From the NCBI RefSeq assembly GCF_009690905.1, contig NZ_VOSW01000014.1, forward strand, positions 58,635-122,634: DNA of 64,000 nt, given 5' to 3'. Shown here one piece after another: positions 1 through 9,048 of this stretch. Each line of letters opens with the position of its first letter. Position 1 is the first letter of the stretch. The stretch comes from Paraburkholderia madseniana (lineage in GTDB: Bacteria > Pseudomonadota > Gammaproteobacteria > Burkholderiales > Burkholderiaceae). The translations under genes were made by a program, and so were the position numbers. A model generated the notes under the pieces. That model was not told the origin of the DNA and ran no database searches. It saw nothing but the letters and a program-made list of their open reading frames with translations.

Positions 1-2864
1 TCGACCGGGTGCCCGACGTCGTGGTGGCCGACGCGACCCAGTGGAAAGCACTTCACCTGCCGCTGCACGTCGCACGCGACGACTCGCCCAACGGCTTGTC
101 GCAGTTTTCGCCGCTGCCGACGAGGCGCGCTGCCAGGCTTCTGGACACGGCAACCGGTTGGCAAGCCAGGCTGCTTCGCAACTACGTGCGCGCGGGCAGA
201 CGTCTGAGCGTGGCGACGGTCAGCGATACGAAACTCATACGGCACTTTCTCGCCGCGGACCCTGCGGTTCAGGATCGCGTCGCGCCGATGGGACGGGCGT
301 TTACGCTGCTCGACAATCCCGAGCAGGCTGTCGAGAGAGTCAAGCGCACCGGCGGGGCGATGCCCGTCGTCACGCTCGTGGTCGATCCGAATACGCTGAA
401 CGCGGCGCAGGGCAAGAAGCATGATCCCCAGTTCGTTGCGGCGGTCAAAAGGCTCGGTGCGTTGAAAGGGGCGACTGTCGACTATGAAAACGGCGTGATC
501 CGCGGCGCCAACAATGAGGTTCTGCCGCTCGACCATCTCAACGAGAAAACGCTCTTCGCCTGGCTCGATGCGGCGCGGGAGGCCGGCTTCGCGCTGCGTC
601 TCGAAACGGCGCCGTCGCGTCATCTGGTCTCGGCGCACGACAAGGCGATCCAGGCCGGCACCAACGACAGCTACCACGACTACGTCCGCACCTTCTCCCT
701 GCTCGAAGACTGGGCGAAGCGCAATGCCGGCACGCGCGCCCCCCAGGTGATGGTCACCTTCCACGGCTGGGATACGGTGCTGGAATCGGTGCCGGGCGGC
801 GGTCACGCGAAACTGCTGGAAGCGGTACTCGATCGTCAGACGCTGAACTGGGTGCATATGGGTCTTGGGTACGGTACGCACGGCTCCGATTCGATCGCCA
901 ATGAAGAGCTGACCACCGCGCTCGCCCGTCTGATCGTCAAGTATGCGGGGCAGCCGGAGAAGCTCGCACGGATTCACGGCGACGATGCGCTGACCCGTGT
1001 GTTCGATCGCCCCGCCGCGTCGCTCCTTGTCGAGCAGCAGCGGCCGTTGCTCATCGAACTCGATCGGGTGGGCCGTGAAGACGGTTTGCCGCCCGCTGCG
1101 ATTGCCCGCATCCGTGAACGTATCTATCAGCGCAATACGACCGACTTCGTCAACCAGGCCAGGCTCGCCGAGACGACCTACGCACAGCGCCATTGGAACC
1201 CGTCGGGCAACGGGAAGGCGCAGGCCTACGCACGGCGCTGGATGACCGACGTCGGCAGCCATCTGCGGAATCCCGGCAACCGCACGCTGCCATCCGCCCC
1301 CGGGAAGCTCACCCCGTGGGCCCAGATCGTCAGCGATCCGGCGTTGAAGAACGACGCAAAGAAAGCTGTCAGCGAGAGCCGCGAGACCGCCGCGCAACTG
1401 GGTCAGGACGAGATTGCGAAGGACGAACAGGCGCTCGCCGAACTCACCGCGCTGCACCTCGCGCCGATCGAGAAAAACTGGCGCACGCGGTTCCTGACCG
1501 GCGCGACGATCGTCGGGCTGGGCGGCGTCGCGACCGTGCTCGGCACCAACCAGTTCAACCTGTTCGATACGCTTGGCCTTGCCAACCTGAAGACCGCCAC
1601 GCCGCATCTGCTGACCGCGACGCGGATCGCCCGCATGTTCCAGGCGGCGCACCAGGCCTCAGTCAGAAGCCTGCAAAACGGAGATCCGCGCGTCTTCGAC
1701 AAGGTGGCCGATACGCTGGTCGAACGCCTGTCGAGCCAGTTGCCGAATTACGACCGGACGAGCAAGCGCAGCGCCCAGTTGCAACTGCTGGCCGACGAAG
1801 GCAAAGCCAACGTCGCGCGCATCCGCTGGCTGCACAAGGAACATGGCTTGAGCTATACCGACGCGGTCGAGCAGACGCAGATTATCGTGGGCGACATGCT
1901 CGGGCAGATGCAAGGCGCCTTCACCGGCACGGCGCTGAAACAGATCCACCAGGGCAATCCGCGGCACTGGCTCGGCACCGCCGCGCGCATCTCGGCGCTG
2001 GCGGGCTACACCGGCACGCTGGCGATGGATATCCACGCGCTCGCCGGCAACGACCCGTGGCTGACCGTGCTGCCGACCGCCGGCGTTTTGCTGTCAGGCA
2101 CGTATACGGGCATGGTCCTGCTGGGTCGCCGCCAGGGCGTGAACGTCGACCAGCGCAGCCGCGTTGCGCGCTTCGCCGACTCCGCCAGCGACGCGTTCAC
2201 GGCGTCCGGCGGTCTCCTCGGCGCGAGCTCGCAACTGATCGAGAACCACTGGTTCGCAGGCGGCACGGCGGCCGCGTCGTCGCTGATTCTGTCGGCGGGC
2301 TGGCTCAATGCCCGCTTCCCGAACGCCACGCCGAAAGTCAGCAAGGTGCCGATCTGGCTCGCACTCCTGCCTATCGGCATCTTCATCGGCAACCAGATCG
2401 CGCCGTTCTTCATGAATAGCAATAACAGCAGCGGCAACACGGGCCCTCAACCGCCTGCGTCGACGAACACGCCGAGCGCGAGTGCAAGTCCTTCGCCCGG
2501 CGTCAGTGCGAGCCCAACCACGGGCGCGAGTGCGTCGCCAGCTCCATCAGCTTCGCCCTCAACCCCGGCGACGCCCGGTGCATCAGCATCACCGGGCCAG
2601 CCGGGGCAACCCGTACAGACGCCGAATCCGACACCCACCGCACAGCGCTATCTCGTTGCCGAGGGCGATTCGTTATGGGTGATCGCCGACCGTAACCGCA
2701 AAACGCTACTCAACGCCGCGCACGTGTCCGCGGCCGATCAGCAAGGAATGTCGGAAGGCGAGCAGGATGCGCGCGCGTTACAGGAGATTTTCCAGCTCAA
2801 TCCGCAGCTTGCCGGAGGTGATGCGAATCTCGTGTACCCGGGGCAGCAGATCGTGATCGGGTGA
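1..2864 (+). CDS. large LysM-domain protein next to the T3SS operon (5' partial)
   Basis: The reading frame is open to the left edge, so the true start is probably outside the window; the first in-frame start visible is GTG at 9 (951 aa). Numbering from that GTG: residues 1 to about 450 are soluble alpha/beta sequence of unrecognised family. Residues about 490 to 800 hold several hydrophobic glycine/alanine-rich stretches, ending in a strong membrane-like segment near 778-800. Residues about 815-875 are a Pro/Ser/Ala/Thr-rich linker. The last 75 residues are a LysM domain (YLVAEGDSLWVIADRN near its start, YPGQQIVIG at the end), which normally binds peptidoglycan. It converges on sctU with a 57-base gap, which suggests a link to the T3SS (secreted substrate or wall-interacting accessory), but no function can be assigned. 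LysM is confident; the rest is not. Confidence 0.75.
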   Translation, partial: DRVPDVVVADATQWKALHLPLHVARDDSPNGLSQFSPLPTRRAARLLDTATGWQARLLRNYVRAGRRLSVATVSDTKLIRHFLAADPAVQDRVAPMGRAFTLLDNPEQAVERVKRTGGAMPVVTLVVDPNTLNAAQGKKHDPQFVAAVKRLGALKGATVDYENGVIRGANNEVLPLDHLNEKTLFAWLDAAREAGFALRLETAPSRHLVSAHDKAIQAGTNDSYHDYVRTFSLLEDWAKRNAGTRAPQVMVTFHGWDTVLESVPGGGHAKLLEAVLDRQTLNWVHMGLGYGTHGSDSIANEELTTALARLIVKYAGQPEKLARIHGDDALTRVFDRPAASLLVEQQRPLLIELDRVGREDGLPPAAIARIRERIYQRNTTDFVNQARLAETTYAQRHWNPSGNGKAQAYARRWMTDVGSHLRNPGNRTLPSAPGKLTPWAQIVSDPALKNDAKKAVSESRETAAQLGQDEIAKDEQALAELTALHLAPIEKNWRTRFLTGATIVGLGGVATVLGTNQFNLFDTLGLANLKTATPHLLTATRIARMFQAAHQASVRSLQNGDPRVFDKVADTLVERLSSQLPNYDRTSKRSAQLQLLADEGKANVARIRWLHKEHGLSYTDAVEQTQIIVGDMLGQMQGAFTGTALKQIHQGNPRHWLGTAARISALAGYTGTLAMDIHALAGNDPWLTVLPTAGVLLSGTYTGMVLLGRRQGVNVDQRSRVARFADSASDAFTASGGLLGASSQLIENHWFAGGTAAASSLILSAGWLNARFPNATPKVSKVPIWLALLPIGIFIGNQIAPFFMNSNNSSGNTGPQPPASTNTPSASASPSPGVSASPTTGASASPAPSASPSTPATPGASASPGQPGQPVQTPNPTPTAQRYLVAEGDSLWVIADRNRKTLLNAAHVSAADQQGMSEGEQDARALQEIFQLNPQLAGGDANLVYPGQQIVIG

Positions 2865-2921
2865 GGGGTGCAAGGGACGGCGCGGACGAAGCTTCAGCCG
2901 CACGCCGCACGGCGCGCCCTT

Positions 2922-3953
2922 TCATCCCGCCCCGCGCGCCCACTTCAACAGCCGCGCCACTTCATCGAAATGGCGCTGCGCGATCGTGCCGTTCTCCGGC
3001 GTCGATTCATACAACGCATGCGCCAGCCCGACATTGGCAAGCGTGGGGCGCAGCGCTGCGTGCGCGAGCTTCACGATGCGCTCGGCGACGTCGCCTTCAC
3101 CGCGCGCGAGCACCCACGGCAGCGTGCCGAGTCCCGAGTAGTAAAGCGCAACCGCGACGCGCGACGAATACACCACCACCGCCGCATACTCGATCCGGTC
3201 GCCGAGCGAGCGCAACTGCACCTCGCGCGCGAGTTGCCGGCGCATCGCCTGCACGTGCGGGTCGCCCTCTTCTTCCTTGTATTCGCGCCGCACTTCCTCG
3301 ATCGACATCTTCATCTTCTGGTTGTGCTCGTGCCGCTGGTGCACGATGTCGATCAGCGCCATCACGATGTAGATCAGCGCCGCCCAGCCGAGCAGCAGCA
3401 ACAGCAGATGCATGACGAGCGCGAGAATCGACAGCGGCCGCGTGAAACCCGACTGCACGGCTGGATCGAGCGACGCATAGATCAGCCAGCCGAGCGTCGC
3501 GCCAAGCAGCAGGGTCTTCACCGCCATCTTCGCCAGATTGACGAGATTGCGCATCGACCACATGTTCTTCAGGCCTTCGGCGGGATTGAGGCGCCCAAGC
3601 GAGGGCACGAGCTTGCTCCACGCCATCACGCCGCCCACTTGCACGAGGCCTGCGAGAACCGCGAGCAGCACGCCCGCGAGCACGATCTCGATCGAGGCGA
3701 TCATCCAGTCGCGCGCCGCCGCGTGGCCGAGCGCCGCCATCCGCCCGCCCGGATCGGGCGCACCCACCGCGTCGAAAACGAGCGCAAAGAGGCGCTGCAC
3801 GCGTCCGAATAGATCGCCTAAGCCTCCCGCCACCGCCGCGCCCACGCCGACGAACATCGCGGTCGAAATCGTCTCGGCGCTCTTCGGCACGTCGCCGCGT
3901 TCGCGGGCTTCGCGCTGGCGCTTCGCGGTCGGCTGCTGGGTCTTTTCCGCCAT
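2922..3953 (-). CDS. sctU: T3SS export apparatus switch protein SctU (YscU/HrcU family), lacking NPTH
   Basis: 343 aa. Starts MAEKTQQPTAKRQREARERG, the typical SctU/FlhB N-terminus, followed by four hydrophobic segments (roughly residues 28-215) and a charged linker leading to the cytosolic switch domain. SctU normally self-cleaves between Asn and Pro of an NPTH motif, which changes substrate choice from needle subunits to translocators. Here the matching position, after the VVV strand and before VAVAL, reads Y-S-S-R (residues 262-265, bases 3159-3170), so cleavage by the known mechanism looks impossible. The rest of the domain is intact and open, including the LARGEGDVAERI stretch. It is the last gene of the operon, 7 bases after sctT. 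Family call is secure; the functional consequence is inference. Confidence 0.93.
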   Translation of the reverse strand: MAEKTQQPTAKRQREARERGDVPKSAETISTAMFVGVGAAVAGGLGDLFGRVQRLFALVFDAVGAPDPGGRMAALGHAAARDWMIASIEIVLAGVLLAVLAGLVQVGGVMAWSKLVPSLGRLNPAEGLKNMWSMRNLVNLAKMAVKTLLLGATLGWLIYASLDPAVQSGFTRPLSILALVMHLLLLLLGWAALIYIVMALIDIVHQRHEHNQKMKMSIEEVRREYKEEEGDPHVQAMRRQLAREVQLRSLGDRIEYAAVVVYSSRVAVALYYSGLGTLPWVLARGEGDVAERIVKLAHAALRPTLANVGLAHALYESTPENGTIAQRHFDEVARLLKWARGAG

Positions 3954-3960
3954 CGCGCGC

Positions 3961-4764
3961 TCAGTGCGGATTGGCCATCAGGCTCTGCAGCAGTTCGAGC
4001 ATGCCGTTCCCCGGACTCAGCAGGCCATGCAGCGAGGTGTACACGAGCGGCAGGAACAGCACCATCATCAGGAAGGCCAGCGTGCTCTTCAACGGCTGCG
4101 AAAACACGAACACGTTCAGTTGCGGCACCGCGCGCCCGATCAGACCGATACCGAATTCGACCAGCACCAGCACGATTACGATCGGCGCGGCGAGCTTCAC
4201 CAGCCACGTAAAGATGGCGTCGGTCTGACGCACCACGAAGGTGGACAACACAGCAGACCAGTCCGGTCCGAGCGCGCCGATCGGCCACCACACATACGAC
4301 TGCGCGAACAGCCGCACGAGCGACTGCAGCCCGCCCGCCGTCACGAACAGCGTCAGCGCGACGAAGTTCAGAAAACCCGACGTGGGTCCCCCCTCATGGC
4401 CGCCCATTGGATCGAAGAACGAAGCGTTGCCGCTACCCGTCTGGAAGTCGATCAGGTAGCCGACGCTCTGGATCGCGAACAGCACGGCGCTGAATGCGCC
4501 CGCGAGCAGCACGCCGACCACCGCCTCCTTGGCGACGAGCATGCACCACAGCAGGAACGGCATGCTGACAATCTGTGCCGCGTCGATCGCCGGCGCGACG
4601 AACGCGGCGATCACGACCGCAAGGCCGTTGCGCACGAGGCCCGTCACGATCTCCTCGTTGAACACGGGCACGATCAGCATGATCGGCAAGAGACGCGGCA
4701 TCACGTACATGAGCGGCCGCAGGCTGCCGGCGATATCGTTGAAATCCTGCACCTGCGCTAGCAT
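3961..4764 (-). CDS. sctT: T3SS export apparatus protein SctT (YscT/HrcT/FliR family)
   Basis: 267 aa, highly hydrophobic, about six membrane segments. The N-terminal region with RPLMYVMPRLLPIMLIVPVF and the following VTGLVRNGLAVVIAAFVAP match the SctT/FliR signature. With SctR and SctS, this family forms the pseudo-helical export gate in the inner membrane. The ATG at 4764 overlaps the end of sctO by 7 bases, and its stop lies 7 bases before sctU, so the genes are probably translationally coupled. No missing segment is apparent and the length is normal for the family. Confidence 0.93.
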   Translation of the reverse strand: MLAQVQDFNDIAGSLRPLMYVMPRLLPIMLIVPVFNEEIVTGLVRNGLAVVIAAFVAPAIDAAQIVSMPFLLWCMLVAKEAVVGVLLAGAFSAVLFAIQSVGYLIDFQTGSGNASFFDPMGGHEGGPTSGFLNFVALTLFVTAGGLQSLVRLFAQSYVWWPIGALGPDWSAVLSTFVVRQTDAIFTWLVKLAAPIVIVLVLVEFGIGLIGRAVPQLNVFVFSQPLKSTLAFLMMVLFLPLVYTSLHGLLSPGNGMLELLQSLMANPH

Positions 4765-5327
4765 CGGCCACCCGGGCGCGGATAGGGAGCGGGGGCGCCG
4801 TTGTCGTTGGCCTCTGCTTCGTCCTGCTCGAGCGCGTGCTGCGCGCCGAAGCGGCGCACCGCGAAGCCGTCGGCGACTTCGTCCGCGAGCCGTTCGGTGC
4901 GCGCAGCAAGCGAGCGCGTATGGCGCTCGCCGGCTTTCTCCAGCTTGTCCTCAGCGGCTTTCGCGCGGCGCGCCGCATGCTGCAGTTGCGCGAGCTGCAC
5001 TTCGTTGCCGTCGTGATGTGTCCTCGCGTCGGCCAGCGAGCGGTTGGCCGCGCCGATCTGCACGTTCGCCGACCGCGCATCGACAGCCGCATCCTGCAAG
5101 GTGCGCGCCGACGCTTCGCGCGCGCCGACAGCCGCGAGCCGCTGCTGGATCGCGGCCTTCTCCTCGATTTGCCGAGTCAGGCCGTCTTGCGCCTGTACGA
5201 GCGCGCGCCGGCTCTCTGCCGCGATGCCCTGCTGCCTGGCCGCCGCGACGCGCGCAAGCTGGCTGCGCATTTCGCGCACCCGGCGCAGCCGCGCGAGCGT
5301 GGTCAGGATTTCCTGGTCGTCAGGCAT
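4758..5327 (-). CDS. sctO: T3SS central stalk protein SctO (YscO/HrpB7-like)
   Basis: 189 aa, almost entirely charged alpha-helix rich in Ala, Gln, Arg and Glu, with two long predicted coiled-coil arms (roughly residues 5-75 and 85-160). Sequence similarity in the SctO family is weak, so the call rests on the coiled-coil character, the size and the position between sctN and sctT, where the stalk gene normally lies. The stalk sits in the ATPase hexamer and contacts the SctV export gate. The start overlaps the sctN stop by 8 bases, and the end overlaps sctT by 7. The C-terminal 30 residues are Pro/Arg-rich and probably disordered. Confidence 0.8.
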   Translation of the reverse strand: MPDDQEILTTLARLRRVREMRSQLARVAAARQQGIAAESRRALVQAQDGLTRQIEEKAAIQQRLAAVGAREASARTLQDAAVDARSANVQIGAANRSLADARTHHDGNEVQLAQLQHAARRAKAAEDKLEKAGERHTRSLAARTERLADEVADGFAVRRFGAQHALEQDEAEANDNGAPAPYPRPGGRC

Positions 5328-6729
5328 GGTCGTTCGCCAGTTTGATGAGCCTCGCGAGGGTCTCCTCGAAACGGATGTCCTCGCTCCCCGTCTGCATGCA
5401 GAACGCGCCGAGCAGGTCGCGCGCGCGCAACGCCAGATCGCCTAGACGGTCGCTGCCTTCGCGGTATTCGCCGATCTGCACGAGCAGTTCGATCTCCTGA
5501 TATTTCGCGAGCAGTTCGCGCACACGCGCCGCGCCCATCTGATGCGCGCGCGACGCGACGAGCGGCATCACGCGCGACAGGCTCGCAAGCACGTCGATCG
5601 CCGGATAGCGGTTGGCGAGCGCGATCTTGCGCGACAGCACGATATGGCCGTCGAGGATCGAGCGCACTTCCTCGGCGATCGGATCGGACTCCTCGTCACC
5701 TTCGACAAGCACCGTATACAGCGCCGTGATCGAGCCGCGCTCGCCCTGTCCCGCACGCTCGAGCAGACGCGGCAGCACGGCGAAGGTGGAGGGCGGAAAA
5801 CTGCGCCGCGTCGGCGGCTCGCCGGACGCGAGGCCGACTTCGCGCTGCGCGCGCGCAAAGCGCGTGAGCGAATCGACGAGCAGCAGCACGCGCTGGCCTT
5901 CGTCGCGAAAGTACTCGGCGATCGCGGTGGCGACAAGCGCCGACTTGACACGTTCCATCGCGGGCCGATCGGAGGTCGACACGACGACGATCGAGCGCGC
6001 GCGCACCTCCGGCGAAAGGCTGTGTTCGATGAATTCGCGCACCTCCCGCCCGCGCTCGCCGACCAGCGCGATCACGTTCACGTCCGCTTGCGCGCCCCGC
6101 GCGATCATCCCCAGGAGCGTGCTCTTGCCGACGCCGGACGGCGCGAAGATGCCGACCCGCTGGCCGACGCCGAGCGTCATCAGGCCGTCGATCACGCGCA
6201 CGCCGGTCGCGAATGGCGTGTCGATCATCTGCCGCGCGAGCGGATTCGGCGGATTCTGCTGCGTCGATACCCAGACGGCGCCGGCCACGGGTCCGCGGCC
6301 GTCGAGCGGCTGGCCGAGCCCGTCGAGCACGCGCCCGAACAGCCCCCGGCCCATCGCGAACACATGCTCGCGGCCGGACGGCACGACCGTCGTCTCGGGC
6401 GACAAACCGGCCACCTCGCCAAGCGGCGTGAGCAAAGTCGTCTGCCTGGAGAAGCCGACCACCTCGGCGAGCAAGGTCGGCTGGTTCGGCGTACGCAGCT
6501 CGCAAATTTCACCGAGCCGCGCGCGGATGCCGGTCGCGTTCAGAATCTGCCCGACCGCGTGATTCACCCGCCCTTGCACCGAAACCGGCGAGAAAAACGC
6601 GAGCCCCGCATCCAGCTCGCCGACCAGCCGGCCGCGATCGAGCGCTTCGCCACCCGCCGATGGGTTGGCTTCGTCGACGGGGTCGTCGACGTCCGGCCGT
6701 GGCGCAGCGCCGAAGCGGAATTCGCTCAT
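5320..6729 (-). CDS. sctN: T3SS ATPase SctN (YscN/HrcN/FliI family)
   Basis: 469 aa from the ATG at 6729, chosen because it overlaps the sctL stop in an ATGA arrangement; a longer frame reaches 6834 but runs inside sctL. Residues 1-45 are variable, 50-125 are the beta-barrel N-domain, and 130-400 are the RecA-like ATPase. Walker A is APSGVGKST with the lysine at residue 202. The Walker B region is VLLLVDSLTRFARAQREVGLASGE. The Arg-rich PPTRRSFPPSTF segment and the VEGDEESDPIAEEVRSILDGHI stretch are typical of SctN/FliI. The enzyme unfolds and releases chaperone-substrate complexes at the base of the injectisome, together with SctL and SctO. Confidence 0.97.
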   Translation of the reverse strand: MSEFRFGAAPRPDVDDPVDEANPSAGGEALDRGRLVGELDAGLAFFSPVSVQGRVNHAVGQILNATGIRARLGEICELRTPNQPTLLAEVVGFSRQTTLLTPLGEVAGLSPETTVVPSGREHVFAMGRGLFGRVLDGLGQPLDGRGPVAGAVWVSTQQNPPNPLARQMIDTPFATGVRVIDGLMTLGVGQRVGIFAPSGVGKSTLLGMIARGAQADVNVIALVGERGREVREFIEHSLSPEVRARSIVVVSTSDRPAMERVKSALVATAIAEYFRDEGQRVLLLVDSLTRFARAQREVGLASGEPPTRRSFPPSTFAVLPRLLERAGQGERGSITALYTVLVEGDEESDPIAEEVRSILDGHIVLSRKIALANRYPAIDVLASLSRVMPLVASRAHQMGAARVRELLAKYQEIELLVQIGEYREGSDRLGDLALRARDLLGAFCMQTGSEDIRFEETLARLIKLANDHA

Positions 6730-7355
6730 CGCGCGGCGCCCCCGAGCGGTTCGCGGCGAATCGCCTGGCGTAGCGCATCGATTTGCAATTCGAGGCTCGC
6801 GTCGATACGACCGGAGGGCGTTTCGACCATGCACGCCGCGCTCGCCAGATCCTTGTCTTCGACAATGCGGATTTTCTGCGTGCGCTCGTGGCCGGCAAAG
6901 GCGCTCGCCAGCGCTTCTTCCATCTCGTCGTGGCGGCCGGGCGCCACATGCACGATCAGAAACGGCTCGTCGCGCACCAGCGGCGCGATCCGTTCGAGCG
7001 CCGCCGCATGGAGGCGCGCCACCGGCATCTCGCCGACGATCGCGCGCACCGCCTTCACGACGATCTCGGCCATCGCGTCTTTCATGGATTCCATGGTCTG
7101 CGCGGCGGCGAGCGCCTGGCTATACGACTGCGCCGCGGACGCCTTCTGCGCGCGGCGCACGCCTTCCTCATAGCCGGCGGCCTGCCGCGCTTCATATTCG
7201 CGCTGCGCAGCCGCGACGATGCGCTCGGCCTCCGTGCGCGCCGTGGCGATGACCGCGGACGCATCGAGGAGCGTCGCGTATTCGCGCTCTTTCAGCACCT
7301 TGCGCTCGGACAACAATTGCAGGTTGTCGCTCGTAATCAGAAAAGCCAGTCCCAT
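6726..7355 (-). CDS. sctL: T3SS ATPase regulator/stator SctL (YscL/HrpE/FliH family)
   Basis: 209 aa. An Ala/Arg/Glu-rich helical N-terminal half (ATARTEAERIVAAAQREYEA) precedes a compact C-terminal domain (VRAIVGEMPVARLHAAALERI, then IRIVEDKDLASAACMVETPSG and DASLELQIDALRQAI) that matches the FliH/SctL ATPase-binding domain. It links the ATPase to the cytoplasmic SctQ ring; sctQ is not in this window. The start lies inside the 3' end of sctK (19-base overlap), and the stop overlaps the sctN start by 4 bases. Confidence 0.92.
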   Translation of the reverse strand: MGLAFLITSDNLQLLSERKVLKEREYATLLDASAVIATARTEAERIVAAAQREYEARQAAGYEEGVRRAQKASAAQSYSQALAAAQTMESMKDAMAEIVVKAVRAIVGEMPVARLHAAALERIAPLVRDEPFLIVHVAPGRHDEMEEALASAFAGHERTQKIRIVEDKDLASAACMVETPSGRIDASLELQIDALRQAIRREPLGGAAR

Positions 7356-8050
7356 GCGTTAAGCCTCTCGGGAATCAGGAACAGAAACACCAGTTCGCCG
7401 ACCATGTCGCGCTGCGCGTGATTCAGCAGATACGGCGCCTGGCTGTCGATCGCACGGTTGAATTTCAGGCGCGCCCGCGCGTCTACCGGCACGCCTGCCG
7501 CGGCAATGAAATCGGCGAGCAGGCGACCGCCACGCGCGCGGATCGTTGGCGGCAGCGCGGCGGGGTCGGCGCGCCAGGGTTCGAGCGTTTCGCCGAGCGC
7601 ATCGAACGCGGGTGCGCGCTCGAGCGTCAGGTCGAGCGCGTCCGCACCGAATCGGGCCGCCACCTCGGCACGCACGCGGCGCACGCTCAGCGCCTCGCGC
7701 AACCACGCACGATGCAGCAGCAAACCCGCGTAGGCGGCCAGTTGTTCGAGCGCCGCGCCCGGCAACAGCGCAAGCCGCGCCACCGGGCTCGCCACGTTGA
7801 AGTCGTAGTGCCCGGCCACGCCGGCCGCGTCGAGCAGATGCCTCGCGATCAGCCGGCGCCCGGCAACACCGAACGCCGTCAGTTGGCGATAAGCGGCCGG
7901 CCATGCATCGGGCACGCGCGTGACATGCAGATAAGTGTCCGGACGCAGGTTGAATTCGCAGACCATCCGATAGAACGGCACGCGCTGCGGCGGCGCAGGC
8001 GCGTCGAGCATCTGCGTCCATGGCATGGCACTGGCGGCGGCGAAATCCAT
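7337..8050 (-). CDS. sctK: T3SS sorting-platform protein SctK
   Basis: 237 aa, soluble and mostly helical. It has the fairly conserved N-terminal pattern of the YscK/HrpB4-like family (FYRMVCEFNLRPDTYLHV) and a C-terminal stretch ending in FLIPERLNAWDWLF. SctK caps the cytoplasmic sorting platform and connects SctQ to the inner-membrane ring. Position between sctJ and sctL agrees with the usual J-K-L order. The family is poorly conserved, so the call leans on context plus length. A 74-base gap separates it from sctJ; the 3' end overlaps sctL. Confidence 0.8.
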   Translation of the reverse strand: MDFAAASAMPWTQMLDAPAPPQRVPFYRMVCEFNLRPDTYLHVTRVPDAWPAAYRQLTAFGVAGRRLIARHLLDAAGVAGHYDFNVASPVARLALLPGAALEQLAAYAGLLLHRAWLREALSVRRVRAEVAARFGADALDLTLERAPAFDALGETLEPWRADPAALPPTIRARGGRLLADFIAAAGVPVDARARLKFNRAIDSQAPYLLNHAQRDMVGELVFLFLIPERLNAWDWLF

Positions 8051-8124
8051 CAGTGTTTCGCCTCACACGAGCGGCGCCTGATAGCGAGCGGCGGCAATGC
8101 GCGCGGGCGTTTCATGATTCAGCC

Positions 8125-9000
8125 TCAGGTGCCGGACTCTCGCGTGCCGTCCGACGCGCGAACGCGAGCGGCAGTGCCGCGCGCTGCGCCGGCCCGCGCG
8201 ACGCCGCCGCCCAGCAGCGATGCCAGCCCGCGACCGAATGCACCGCGCCGCGCGCCAACGAGCACCACCATCGCGAGCGTCAGCAGGATCAGCGCGAACA
8301 CGAGCCAGCCGAGCGGCGAGCGCAGCCGCACGATGTCGTTGAGCGCGCTGCCGACGCCGTCAGCGCGTACCGGCCGCGCATCGGCCGGCTGCAGGAACAG
8401 CGACACGTTGTCGTATTGCAGCCCTTCAATGCTGTGCGCGACCAGATCCTTGACCATGGGCGCCATCGCGCGCAGATCGACCCCGGATTTATAGCGGATG
8501 TACACCGCCGCCGACGAAGGCTTGATCTTGTCGGCCAGCGGATCGTTCTCCGGAATCACGACCTGCACGTGCGCGACCACCACGCCCTCAATATCCTGCA
8601 GCGTGCGCGACAGATCCTGCGACACGCCGTATAGATAGCGCACGCGTTCCTCGGCAGGCGTGGAAACCAGCCCCTGCTTCTGGAACAGCTCGCCGAGACT
8701 CGCATAGTTCGGCTTCGGCAAGCCTTGCGCGTGCAGCACCGTCAGCGCGGCATGCAGATCGCCGTCGTCGACAGTGAGCTGCCAGGCCTGCTTATCCGAA
8801 GCGTCGCGCGCGTCGTTTTCCTTCTCTGCCGGAATACCCGCATCGCCCAGCACCGACAGCATCTGGTTCGCATCGGCTTCGGAAAGCCCGGAATATAGTT
8901 CGCGCTGGCAGCCCGCGAGCAGCAGGACCGCGCACACGAGCACAAGCCGGGCAAGCGGACGCGCCGCGCGAGTCCGCCGGGTCGGTTGGAAATTCGTCAT
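8125..9000 (-). CDS. sctJ: T3SS inner-membrane ring lipoprotein SctJ
   Basis: 291 aa lipoprotein. The signal peptide ends in a lipobox (LLLAG followed by Cys31). Next come the family hallmarks: ELYSGLSEADANQMLSVL, the GLPKPNYASLGELF region, and LSRTLQDIEGVVVAHVQVVIPE. Near residues 228-252 there is one membrane helix (GWLVFALILLTLAMVVLVGA), followed by a Gly/Ala/Arg-rich tail. SctJ and SctD form the inner-membrane ring of the basal body. It is preceded by sctI (48-base gap), an order seen in many injectisome operons. Conserved residues appear complete. Confidence 0.96.
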   Translation of the reverse strand: MTNFQPTRRTRAARPLARLVLVCAVLLLAGCQRELYSGLSEADANQMLSVLGDAGIPAEKENDARDASDKQAWQLTVDDGDLHAALTVLHAQGLPKPNYASLGELFQKQGLVSTPAEERVRYLYGVSQDLSRTLQDIEGVVVAHVQVVIPENDPLADKIKPSSAAVYIRYKSGVDLRAMAPMVKDLVAHSIEGLQYDNVSLFLQPADARPVRADGVGSALNDIVRLRSPLGWLVFALILLTLAMVVLVGARRGAFGRGLASLLGGGVARAGAARGTAARVRASDGTRESGT

Positions 9001-9048
9001 CGCTTGGCTGGGCTCATCGAGCCGCTGTCATGGGTGATGTGTCATTCG

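Noticed and set aside
1193..2419. Long ORFs in other frames over the LysM gene and throughout the GC-rich segments
   Set aside because: They are rich in Arg/Ala/Pro/His, match no domain and lie entirely on confident genes; they are GC-driven shadows.
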